Assembly (NCBI RefSeq): GCF_024582835.1
Contig: NZ_CP102096.1
Coordinates: 62,001-126,000, forward strand
DNA from: Vibrio japonicus
GTDB lineage: Bacteria; Pseudomonadota; Gammaproteobacteria; Enterobacterales; Vibrionaceae
Length of the DNA: 64,000 nt
Direction: 5' to 3'
In this document: positions 1-7,916 of the stretch, piece by piece
Numbering within the stretch: position 1 is the first letter of the stretch
Layout of the letters: the number at the start of each line of letters is the position of its first letter
The notes under the pieces: model-generated
Told to the model about the DNA's origin: nothing
What the model saw: the letters and a program-made list of their open reading frames with translations, nothing else
Databases searched by the model: none
Program-made: the position numbers and the translations under genes

Positions 1-101
1 AAAACGGCATAAGTCGTCACACTTTCCCAATGCTTGATTGGGCAAAATAAACACAAGCAAATACAACAACTAGGGATAAATCCCGCATAAGGAGTTATGC
101 A

Positions 102-1652
102 ATGAAAACCATGAAAAGCAAATTAGCAGTGGCTTTAATGGCAGCAGGCTTAAGCTTTAGTGCAGCTGCAGCAGATATCACCGTCGCTTACGATGCCGAT
201 CCAGTATCACTGGACCCGCATGAACAGCTCTCTGGCGGTACACTGCAAATGTCTCACATGGTGTTTGATCCGTTGGTTCGCTACACACAAAAGTTAGATT
301 TTGAACCGCGTCTGGCTGAGAAATGGGAACGTGTGAATGACACGACTTTCCGTTTCCAACTGCGTAAAGGCGTGAAATTCCACTCGGGCAATGAGCTAAC
401 CGCTGACGATGTGGTTTGGACATTTGACCGTCTCCAAAATTCTCCAGACTTTAAAGCCATCTTCGAACCTTACGAGAAGATGGTTAAGGTAGACGACTAC
501 ACGGTAGAGCTGGTTTCAAAAGGTGCATACCCACTGGTGCTACAAACGGCGACTTACATTTTCCCAATGGACAGCAAGTTCTACTCGGGCACCACGGCTG
601 ACGGTAAAGAGAAAGGCGAAGTTGTGAAGCACGGCAACTCGTTTGCTTCAACCAATGTTTCAGGTACAGGTCCATTTATCGTGACTGCGCGTGAGCAGGG
701 CGTAAAAGTGGAGTTCGAGCGTTTCAGTGGATACTGGGACAAAAACACAGGTAACGTAGATAAGTTAACGCTTGTGCCAATCAAAGAAGACGCAACACGT
801 GTAGCTGCACTTCTTTCTGGTGACGTAGATATGATTGCGCCAGTGGCTCCAAATGATCACCAGCGTGTAGAAAGCGCGAAAGGTGTTAATCTAGTAACGC
901 TTCCTGGTACTCGTATCATTACGTTCCAAATGAACCAAACCAGTAATGAGGCGCTGAAAGATGTGCGCGTACGTCAAGCGATTGTTCACGCAATCAACAA
1001 CGACGGTATCGTGAAGAAAATCATGAAGGGTTTCGCGACTGTTGCGGGTCAACAAGGTCCTGAAGGTTACGCAGGTTACAACGCAGACCTAGTGCCACGC
1101 TACGATCTGAAAAAAGCGAAAGAGCTGATGAAAGAAGCGGGTTACGAGAAAGGCTTTACGCTAACTATGATGGCACCAAACAACCGTTATGTGAACGACG
1201 CGAAAATCGCTCAAGCGGCGGCGGCAATGCTATCTAAGATTGGTATCAAAGTTGACCTGAAGACCATGCCTAAAGCGCAATACTGGCCAGAATTCGATAA
1301 GTGTGCAGCAGATATGCTTATGATCGGCTGGCACTCTGATACAGAAGATTCAGCGAACTTCTCTGAATTCTTAACCATGACTCGTAACGAAGAGACAGGT
1401 AAAGGTCAGTACAACTGTGGTTACTACTCGAATGCAGAAGTGGATAAGCTCGTTGAAGCGTCAAACGTAGAAACCGATCCTGCGAAACGTGCAGCTATGC
1501 TACAGCAAGTGGAAGCAACGCTGTACAACGACGCGGCATTTGTTCCTCTACACTGGCAGAACCTAGCTTGGGGTGCAAAATCGAACGTGGATATAGCGCC
1601 GATCGTCAACGCGATGGACTACCCTTACTTTGGCGACTTGGTTGTGAAATAA
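102..1652 (+). CDS. Peptide ABC transporter, periplasmic substrate-binding protein (family 5, DppA/OppA-like)
   Basis: 516 residues. It begins with a clear signal peptide (basic MKTMKSK start, hydrophobic stretch, cleavage near AAA-A at about residue 23). The mature protein opens with the family motif DADPVSLDPHEQ and has the two-lobe length typical of family 5 solute-binding proteins (about 500-540 aa). Its role is to capture di- or oligopeptides in the periplasm for the permeases that follow. An AGGAG ribosome site lies 7 nt before the ATG. The gene heads an operon with two permeases, separated from them by 168 nt that carry a hairpin, which fits higher expression of the binding protein. 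The ligand cannot be read from sequence; dipeptides, oligopeptides or haem are all possible. Confidence 0.92.
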   Translation: MKTMKSKLAVALMAAGLSFSAAAADITVAYDADPVSLDPHEQLSGGTLQMSHMVFDPLVRYTQKLDFEPRLAEKWERVNDTTFRFQLRKGVKFHSGNELTADDVVWTFDRLQNSPDFKAIFEPYEKMVKVDDYTVELVSKGAYPLVLQTATYIFPMDSKFYSGTTADGKEKGEVVKHGNSFASTNVSGTGPFIVTAREQGVKVEFERFSGYWDKNTGNVDKLTLVPIKEDATRVAALLSGDVDMIAPVAPNDHQRVESAKGVNLVTLPGTRIITFQMNQTSNEALKDVRVRQAIVHAINNDGIVKKIMKGFATVAGQQGPEGYAGYNADLVPRYDLKKAKELMKEAGYEKGFTLTMMAPNNRYVNDAKIAQAAAAMLSKIGIKVDLKTMPKAQYWPEFDKCAADMLMIGWHSDTEDSANFSEFLTMTRNEETGKGQYNCGYYSNAEVDKLVEASNVETDPAKRAAMLQQVEATLYNDAAFVPLHWQNLAWGAKSNVDIAPIVNAMDYPYFGDLVVK

Positions 1653-1673
1653 CCTGACCCAACATGTAAAATT

Positions 1674-1695
1674 GGCACCCGAATACACGGGTGCC
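1674..1695 (+). promoter_or_regulatory. Intercistronic hairpin between binding protein and permease genes
   Basis: An 8-bp perfect stem (GGCACCCG/CGGGTGCC) with a 6-nt loop, 21 nt after the binding-protein stop and with only a weak T-rich tail. Hairpins here usually protect or partly terminate the mRNA, so that the binding protein is made in excess over the permeases; that role is inferred. Confidence 0.6.
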
Positions 1696-1820
1696 AGCTT
1701 AAATTTTTGGTGCTTAACTTTGTTTCAGTCGGGTTAGGTGCCATTTTTAAGACTGAAAAATAGGCGGGTTTTCTATCTCGCTTGTAGGCTGAAAAACTAT
1801 GGAAAGTTAAGGGGCAAGGA

Positions 1821-2798
1821 ATGTTTTCGTTTCTGGTCAAGCGCCTGTTTCAGGCACTGATAGTGATGTTTGTGATCAGTTTGGTGGCGTTTGCCATTCA
1901 GGATAATCTGGGTGACCCATTGCGTGAGCTAGTTGGTCAGTCGGTATCGGAAGCAGAGCGTCAAGCTTTGCGTGACGAACTCGGCCTGAATGATCCCTTC
2001 ATTACAAAATACACTCGCTTTGTAGGCGCAGCTCTACAGGGTGATTTAGGTACATCTTATTTCTTCAAGCGTCCAGCGGTGGAAGTGATTTTAGATAAGT
2101 TAGTGGCCACACTGGAACTGGTGTTTGGTGCTACTGTCATCATAGTGGTGTTGTCGATCCCGCTCGGGGTGTACTCGGCAATTCACCCAAAAAGCATTTT
2201 GACTAAAGTGGTCATGGCATTCAGTAGTATCGGTATCTCGATACCTGTGTTCTTAACCGCGATTATGTTGATGTATGTGTTCTCGATAGAATTAGGCTGG
2301 CTACCGTCTTACGGGCGGGGAGAAACCGCCAACATACTCGGCTGGGAGTCGGGTTATTTCACACTAGACGGCTTAGCACATCTGATTCTGCCGTGTATTT
2401 CATTGGCATCCATCATGCTGCCGTTGTTTATCCGATTGGTTCGCTCTGAAATGCTCGAAGTACTAAGCTCGGAATACATCAAGTTTGCCAAGGCAAAAGG
2501 CCTGGCGCTGAACAAAATCTACTACCAACATGCACTGAAAAACACCATGCTGCCAGTTCTAACCGTAGGCGGGGTGCAAATCGGTACTATGGTGGCGTAC
2601 ACCATTCTTACCGAGACCGTGTTCCAGTGGCCGGGTACGGGGTTCCTTTTCCTCGAAGCGATTAACCGAGTCGATACGCCTCTGATTACCGCTTACGTGA
2701 TTTTTGTTGGTTTGATTTTCGTGGTGACCAATACCATCGTCGACCTGCTGTACGGTCTGATTAACCCAACTGTGAACCTGACTGGAAAAGGAGCGTAA
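1821..2798 (+). CDS. Peptide ABC transporter permease (DppB-like)
   Basis: 325 residues with about six membrane segments, the first at residues 8-30. The cytoplasmic coupling loop, EYIKFAKAKGLALNKI followed by HALKN, is the EAA-type signature that docks on the ATPase. The TTGTLG-like periplasmic N-terminal region of the DppB group is also present (residues 30-90). It forms the transmembrane channel with the next gene product. The start lies after an AAGGGGCAAGG-type ribosome site. The stop is 2 nt from the start of the second permease, so the two are translationally coupled. Confidence 0.9.
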   Translation: MFSFLVKRLFQALIVMFVISLVAFAIQDNLGDPLRELVGQSVSEAERQALRDELGLNDPFITKYTRFVGAALQGDLGTSYFFKRPAVEVILDKLVATLELVFGATVIIVVLSIPLGVYSAIHPKSILTKVVMAFSSIGISIPVFLTAIMLMYVFSIELGWLPSYGRGETANILGWESGYFTLDGLAHLILPCISLASIMLPLFIRLVRSEMLEVLSSEYIKFAKAKGLALNKIYYQHALKNTMLPVLTVGGVQIGTMVAYTILTETVFQWPGTGFLFLEAINRVDTPLITAYVIFVGLIFVVTNTIVDLLYGLINPTVNLTGKGA

Positions 2799-2800
2799 CC

Positions 2801-3739
2801 ATGAGCAAAGTATCGGCGGCTCCTTCTCGTTGGGAGCGTTTTAAACAATCTGATTTTCTTTATTACTTCAAGCGCGACAAAGTAGCGATGACCAGTTTTA
2901 CCATCTTCATGCTGTTTCTGTTGATGGCACTGGCTGCCCCAATACTGTCGCCGACTGACCCTTATGATTTGGCATCCATTGATATTATGGATTCAGAGCT
3001 GCCACCCTCGTGGATGGAAGGCGGCGAAGAGCGTTTTGTCCTCGGCACGGATGAACAAGGGCGCGACATTCTCTCAACCATTCTCTATGGCTCGCGCCTG
3101 TCACTGACGATTGGCTTTCTTGCTGTGGGTCTGCAGCTGGTTTTAGGGATCGTGATTGGTTTGTCGGCGGGTTATTTTGGTGGTCGTATCGATAGCTTCT
3201 TGATGCGTTTTGCCGATGTTCAGCTGTCGTTCTCAACTATGATGGTGGCGATCATAGTCTCTGCGATCTTTAAAGCCAGCTTTGGCAGCGACTTTTACAG
3301 CCAATATGCGGTAGTGATGTTGGTGGTAATTATCGGTGTTGCGGAGTGGCCACAGTACGCGCGTACCATTCGTGCGTCGGTACTCGCAGAGAAGAAGAAA
3401 GAGTATGTCGAAGCGGCTCGAGTGATGGGATTTAAAGCTCCGCGCATCATGTTCCGTCACATACTGCCTAACTGTTTATCGCCAATCTTGGTTATCTCCA
3501 CTGTGCAGGTAGCCAATGCGATCATGTCTGAAGCCGCACTCTCTTTCCTAGGTTTAGGTCTACCTGTGGACCAACCGTCGTTGGGTGCGTTGATCAGCAT
3601 CGGTTTCAACTACATCTTCTCAGGAGCTTGGTGGATTACGGCCTTCCCTGGTATTGTGCTGGTGACTTTGGTACTGGTCATCAACTTACTTGGCGACTGG
3701 TTGCGCGACGTATTTAACCCAAAAATCTATAAAGGGTGA
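2801..3739 (+). CDS. Peptide ABC transporter permease (DppC-like)
   Basis: 312 residues: an N-terminal cytoplasmic segment with a first membrane helix at about 28-48, the family motif LGTDEQGRDILS (about 87), and the coupling loop EAARVMGFKAPRIMFRHILPN spread over about 203-223. It is the second half of the channel. A strong terminator follows 41 nt later, so the operon ends here without the usual two ATPase genes (dppD/dppF type). The importer must borrow ATPases encoded elsewhere. Family call is firm; substrate is unknown. Confidence 0.9.
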   Translation: MSKVSAAPSRWERFKQSDFLYYFKRDKVAMTSFTIFMLFLLMALAAPILSPTDPYDLASIDIMDSELPPSWMEGGEERFVLGTDEQGRDILSTILYGSRLSLTIGFLAVGLQLVLGIVIGLSAGYFGGRIDSFLMRFADVQLSFSTMMVAIIVSAIFKASFGSDFYSQYAVVMLVVIIGVAEWPQYARTIRASVLAEKKKEYVEAARVMGFKAPRIMFRHILPNCLSPILVISTVQVANAIMSEAALSFLGLGLPVDQPSLGALISIGFNYIFSGAWWITAFPGIVLVTLVLVINLLGDWLRDVFNPKIYKG

Positions 3740-3780
3740 TCTAACCCCAAGATTTGGTTGCAAAAAAATCTCTACACTAA

Positions 3781-3810
3781 GAGCTGTAATGAATTACGGC
3801 TCTTTTTTTT
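3781..3810 (+). terminator. Rho-independent terminator of the ABC importer operon
   Basis: Arms GAGCTGTAAT and ATTACGGCTC (one G-U pair) close a short loop and are followed directly by eight T. Confidence 0.85.
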
Positions 3811-3905
3811 GCATTCTATATCTTGTTATTGAGCCGATAAACCCACGACAATATCGACGCGCTCTGATACGTAGACAGGACTGAGTAAGGACTAGGAAAA
3901 CGAAC

Positions 3906-4805
3906 ATGACGATGCGAAAGCGACCTTTAGTGAATATCTTGAGTATTTCGACACTGTTGATGGTAATGATACCTGCACCGACATTAGCAGAAGAGTTCTT
4001 ATGTGATGCTATTCAGACCTCAGGCACACAGTTGCCTTTGTTAGATAAGTCTTGCCCGATTGGGAATGGCTTATGGGGTAAGCAAAAGCCGAAAGGCCAA
4101 GGTTCCAAATTCTGGATTCAGTGTGGGATTTACCCTAAGCCGTTGTCGCTTAATCGAGCAAAGCGTTTGTACCAGCACATTTCAACCGACGTTTGGATGA
4201 AACCGGAAAGCAAAGAATATCGATGCTTAATTGGGCCATATGTGGATTTTTCTCAAGCAAGTAGTGAACTTGCGAAAGTGAGAAAAGAGCAAGGCTACAA
4301 AGATGCGTTTATTCGCGAGATTCTTAATTCAGCGAATGTTAAACCTTCGGCACAAAAACCAACAGCTAAACCAGTCGAAGTTTCAGCCGAAAAACGGACT
4401 CAGGCGGTGTTTACCGCGCCTGTGAAAACGGATCTGAAACCCGAACCTAAACCAGTAGTAGAGAAGAAAAAAACGGAAGTATCTATTCGTGTACAAACAA
4501 CGCTAAATGGTAAGGAATACAAAGTCCCTTATGTGATGTTTAGTGATGAGTTATTCTATATGGAGCACGATTTGCCGTGGAACCGAATGAGCTACGATGG
4601 GGCGAATAAAACTTGCCGTAGTTTAGGGATGCACCTAGCGACACCAGCGGATTGGAAAGTACTGCTTGATTCTCAAGTGATGGCGAAAGGTAAGTGGCCG
4701 ATTCATTTGCCGTATTGGGGGGCAAAGAACACAGGCTTGTTCTACAGTGGGAAAGTAAATCAGCTAAAAGGCAGCTCGAAGTTAAATGTATTGTGTGTGA
4801 AGTAA
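3906..4805 (+). CDS. Exported SPOR-domain protein with a C-terminal Lcl/DUF1566-like module
   Basis: 299 residues. A signal peptide (about 1-28, ending PTLA-E) is followed by a region resembling a SPOR peptidoglycan-binding repeat (about 67-140: FWIQCGIYPKP, RCLIGPYVDFSQA, YKDAFIRE). Next is a proline/lysine-rich linker (about 141-195). The C-terminal module (about 200-299) has the spacing W, GANKTC, LGMHLATPADW, YWG and a final LCVK, reminiscent of DUF1566/lectin-like folds. SPOR domains bind denuded septal glycan, so a cell-envelope role is likely, but the exact function is unknown. Cysteines at about 33, 50, 73 and 107 could form disulphides. AGGA lies 8 nt before the ATG; the second ATG two codons on is an alternative start. 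Monocistronic between two terminators. Confidence 0.7.
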   Translation: MTMRKRPLVNILSISTLLMVMIPAPTLAEEFLCDAIQTSGTQLPLLDKSCPIGNGLWGKQKPKGQGSKFWIQCGIYPKPLSLNRAKRLYQHISTDVWMKPESKEYRCLIGPYVDFSQASSELAKVRKEQGYKDAFIREILNSANVKPSAQKPTAKPVEVSAEKRTQAVFTAPVKTDLKPEPKPVVEKKKTEVSIRVQTTLNGKEYKVPYVMFSDELFYMEHDLPWNRMSYDGANKTCRSLGMHLATPADWKVLLDSQVMAKGKWPIHLPYWGAKNTGLFYSGKVNQLKGSSKLNVLCVK

Positions 4806-4840
4806 CGTGGCTAGAGTTTTGAAATCCAGAAATTAAAACA

Positions 4841-4868
4841 AAGCCCCGCAGTGCGGGGCTTGATTTTT
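4841..4868. terminator. Bidirectional terminator between convergent genes
   Basis: AAGCCCCGCA/TGCGGGGCTT stem with T-rich sequence after it on the plus strand and, on the minus strand, the TTGTTTTAA stretch after the stem. It separates the SPOR gene from the convergent lipoprotein gene. Confidence 0.85.
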
Positions 4869-4877
4869 TTGACTAAC

Positions 4878-7133
4878 CTAGTCTTGAATGATGCGGTAGT
4901 TCGATAATAAATCCTGCATCAATTGCTCATTGCGAGTGTATAAGCCGTAGTCTTTCGAAGAAACAAAGTTCTGCTCTGTGCTCCACTTAATGCCAATGTA
5001 GAAGTCACCAAAATCGCGGTTAACGTAACGGTAGCGCGTTTTGTAGTCAGACATTTCGCCCGTTTCCTCTAAAACCAATTGATCTGCACCGTTGCCGTCT
5101 TGCTCTACTCGGTAGTTTCCAGGAGTATGGAAACCTGTCGGTAGGATTGACTCAAAAGCGTAAGTATCCGTTTGGTATGTTAACTTACCTGAAGCGTAAC
5201 TTAGTTCTGGGCCGTCCAACTCTTCAATATGCCCGCTGGTCGCTTCTACCGTCATATCGTATTCCACGACACTTTCAGCTACTTTTTCTGCAACTGCCAA
5301 TGTTTGGGCAAATGGAGTGTTTGTTGAGTCAAGCCAGAATAACTGCTCCGAGCCAATTTTGACCAACATCTGATATTGGTTATCCATGGTAATGTTTTGG
5401 TAGAGTACTGTTGAAACGAAACCACCTTCGTCTTTCAAAGTCCCGTTTTCTAACGTAACACCCCAACAGTCTTGGTTTTGGTAGTCTAGGTAGCTTGGTA
5501 GTGAGTCTAGATCAGACAGCAGTTCTATACCTTGGTTGCTAATGTTACCTTTGTAGAAAGTGGTCGTTTCTAAATCGCTTGAGCCCCAACAGAACTCAAG
5601 GCCATTAAGACCCTTTTTCAGTGTCGCGTATCCGATTTCACCATCATGCCCGGCAAAGCTGCCCATTTTCCAAACTCGGCCGTCGAAATGTTCTTCTGTG
5701 AATCCTCGCTCTGCGGTTAAAGGTGGCTCCGGATCAACAGTTGTGCCTTCAGCGATAGCAGGCAGTTCAAACATTACGTATGGCTCATCTGCATTAACGC
5801 TGTCTTTGGCGTAAACGTATAGGTGTTCAGCTCCTGCTTCTGCTGAGTTAGGAACTGGACCATCGAATGAAACGTTGCCGTTACTATCCTGCAATACTTG
5901 GAAGCCTGTCTGCTCCCCACTATTGACGCTTAGCGAAGATAAAACACGGTAGGTCAGTATATCTGAATCAGCATCGTCAAATAGCGCTGAGATGTTCAAT
6001 GTATCAAGAGGTTGTTCACCTTCAACCCATTGCCAAGTACTGATTTCATCTTGTAGCTGAACTTTTACATCTTCGTTGATCACTGGCGCTGTGTTTGGCG
6101 CTTCAACGGTTACTGTGAAGGTTAGCGGGTAAGAGCGTGCTTTATGTTCGTCAGTCGCAAACACTTGGTATGTAAATACGCCAGCTGATACTGGAGTGCC
6201 GCTGATTTCGCCAGTTGTCGAGTCAATGGATAAACCATGCAGCCCATCACCTACTTTTAGAACTTTTAGCTCGTATGTTAGCTTGTCATCGTCACTATCG
6301 GTAAATGACACAGTGAATGATGCAATAACATCGCCTAGCACGACTGTGATTGGCTCAATCGTCTGAGAGCTTGTTGGGCGGTGGTTCTTCTCTACCACAA
6401 CTGGGTTGTCATCTGCTGGTATAGTGATAACAGGAGCAAAATCCGCCACATTACCGTTGTTTTCGATAATATCGTTCGCTTCTTTCGCAACGAGATCTGC
6501 AACTTCTAGTTGTTTCTCGACATCAATGTCAGCGTTATCAACGAGTACTTCACCGATTGCATTTAGCGCTTGAGCTTCTTTAGATTCGTCTGCTTTCGCG
6601 ATGTAGTCGCCAAAAATCATTGAAGCATCTACTTTTAGACCCGATTTAGTAACAGCTTCAACTACGGCCTTTTTCGCTTCTTTTATCGCTGTTTCTATGT
6701 CTAGAGTCGAATCTACTTTTAGTTGATTAGCAACCTTTTTAACGACCATATTGGTCATCGGGTTAACAACGGTGGAGCCTGAAGTTGAAGCAAGTGAGAA
6801 GTCTTCAGTAATGAAGCCGCGAGTAGTATCTTCCGTTTGACCAGCGACTGCTTGAATAAATACCGTCTGAGATTTGTATTTTTCCGGAAGGGTAAACTTG
6901 CCGTATTCGTTTGTAACGATATCCAGCTTAGTATCTTCACTGATGTCTAAGATTAAGTTTTCGTTTGTATCTACCCATACGGCTGCGTTTTTCAAGTAAC
7001 CATCAATTGCAGTGATTTCTACTCCACTTTGCGAACTTTGCGTAGTTGATGTGCTGCTATCATCATTATCTGAGCCACCGCACCCTGTAAGTGCAATAGC
7101 CACTGACGCTGCTAGTAAACTTAGTTTTTTCAT
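4878..7133 (-). CDS. Large lipoprotein with Ig/cadherin-like domains
   Basis: 751 residues. A lipoprotein signal ends in LTGC (Cys18), followed by a Ser/Thr/Asp-rich tether (19-36). Residues about 40-105 look like a carboxypeptidase-regulatory or SdrD-B-like beta fold (GYLKNAAVWVDTNENLILD, NEYGKFTLP). About 115-225 is helical. About 255-345 is a putative Ig domain of the He_PIG/cadherin type (FTDSDDDKLTYEL, STTGEISGTP, YQVFATDEH). A second, weaker Ig-like repeat covers about 350-460. The C-terminal 280 residues are unrecognised and rich in aromatic residues. Aspartate-rich loops suggest calcium binding. It is probably displayed on the outer membrane or cell surface. It lies 207 nt downstream of the sigma factor gene on the same strand and is the natural candidate for its target; that link is inference. 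Confidence 0.75.
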   Translation of the reverse strand: MKKLSLLAASVAIALTGCGGSDNDDSSTSTTQSSQSGVEITAIDGYLKNAAVWVDTNENLILDISEDTKLDIVTNEYGKFTLPEKYKSQTVFIQAVAGQTEDTTRGFITEDFSLASTSGSTVVNPMTNMVVKKVANQLKVDSTLDIETAIKEAKKAVVEAVTKSGLKVDASMIFGDYIAKADESKEAQALNAIGEVLVDNADIDVEKQLEVADLVAKEANDIIENNGNVADFAPVITIPADDNPVVVEKNHRPTSSQTIEPITVVLGDVIASFTVSFTDSDDDKLTYELKVLKVGDGLHGLSIDSTTGEISGTPVSAGVFTYQVFATDEHKARSYPLTFTVTVEAPNTAPVINEDVKVQLQDEISTWQWVEGEQPLDTLNISALFDDADSDILTYRVLSSLSVNSGEQTGFQVLQDSNGNVSFDGPVPNSAEAGAEHLYVYAKDSVNADEPYVMFELPAIAEGTTVDPEPPLTAERGFTEEHFDGRVWKMGSFAGHDGEIGYATLKKGLNGLEFCWGSSDLETTTFYKGNISNQGIELLSDLDSLPSYLDYQNQDCWGVTLENGTLKDEGGFVSTVLYQNITMDNQYQMLVKIGSEQLFWLDSTNTPFAQTLAVAEKVAESVVEYDMTVEATSGHIEELDGPELSYASGKLTYQTDTYAFESILPTGFHTPGNYRVEQDGNGADQLVLEETGEMSDYKTRYRYVNRDFGDFYIGIKWSTEQNFVSSKDYGLYTRNEQLMQDLLSNYRIIQD

Positions 7134-7165
7134 TCTGAATAATCCTTTAATTTTTTATGCTTTTC

Positions 7166-7202
7166 TAGATAGGCTTATTTAAGCCAAATGTTTAGCTATC
7201 TA
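7166..7202 (-). repeat. Nested inverted repeats in the lipoprotein gene leader
   Basis: An outer pair TAGATAG (7166-7172) and CTATCTA (7196-7202) encloses an inner pair GGCTTA/TAAGCC (7172-7185). The structure ends 33 nt upstream of the lipoprotein start codon. It could be an operator or an mRNA leader structure. Confidence 0.45.
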
Positions 7203-7340
7203 AAAAGAGAGACATTTTTATTGGATTTTTCATAGAGGTTCAAGGTACGGAAAACAAGAGAAAAGCCGTAAAATATTTTTAAACTTTTCCACTTATTTAT
7301 TGGGGATATCTGTTTGCGGTCTGAAATGATAAGAAAACAG

Positions 7341-7916
7341 CTAAACAGTAGTGAGCTTTGACTGAAGCCAACTACGAGAAAACTTCAGGTCTTTTTCAAT
7401 CAGGCTATTACTGCATTCTAAAAGTTCGCTGATCTCTTGGTTTTTTAAGCCGATCAGGTACTTTAGTGTTAAGGCTTTGGATTGGCGAGGGTAAAGCTCG
7501 CTAAAGCAATCTAGCGCTTTATTCAGTTCGATGAGTTGCTCTGTGTCACTCTCTTTCGTGCAGCTCCAGTCTTTGGTTTTCTGCCGTTTCTTTGCTTGAT
7601 TGGCTCGAGCATTATCAATAAGGATTTGACGCATGACTTGAGTGACCATCAAATAATACTCGCGCTGGTTTTGTATGTGGCTTGTTTTGGAGCTCGATAT
7701 TTTGACGTAAGACTCATGAATCAAAATGGTCGTGCTGCATGCTCTATCAAGCATCTCGATATTGGTGTCACCATACTTATTAGCACATCGCTCCCTCTCT
7801 TTACGTGCAATCTTTCTCAGTTGCAAATACGCACTACGGTACAGTAAGTTTTCCGCCTGTTTGTCGCCAGATTGCCATCCATGGATAAGGTCAGTTAACT
7901 TTGAGTCACTTGTCAT
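7341..7916 (-). CDS. ECF-type sigma factor of the kinase-associated Sigma70_ECF group
   Basis: 191 residues. The N-terminal half (about 5-110) matches sigma region 2, including the segment REYYLMVTQVMRQILIDNARAN that is typical of the Sigma70_ECF (TIGR02999-like) group. The C-terminal part (about 125-188) is region 4, a helix-turn-helix with LYPRQSKALTLKYLIGLKNQEISELL. Members of this group are commonly encoded beside Ser/Thr kinases, as here. Its start codon overlaps the stop of the upstream kinase gene (ATGA, 7913-7916), so the two proteins are co-translated. No anti-sigma factor gene is visible; the kinase may control it instead (inference). Confidence 0.85.
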   Translation of the reverse strand: MTSDSKLTDLIHGWQSGDKQAENLLYRSAYLQLRKIARKERERCANKYGDTNIEMLDRACSTTILIHESYVKISSSKTSHIQNQREYYLMVTQVMRQILIDNARANQAKKRQKTKDWSCTKESDTEQLIELNKALDCFSELYPRQSKALTLKYLIGLKNQEISELLECSNSLIEKDLKFSRSWLQSKLTTV

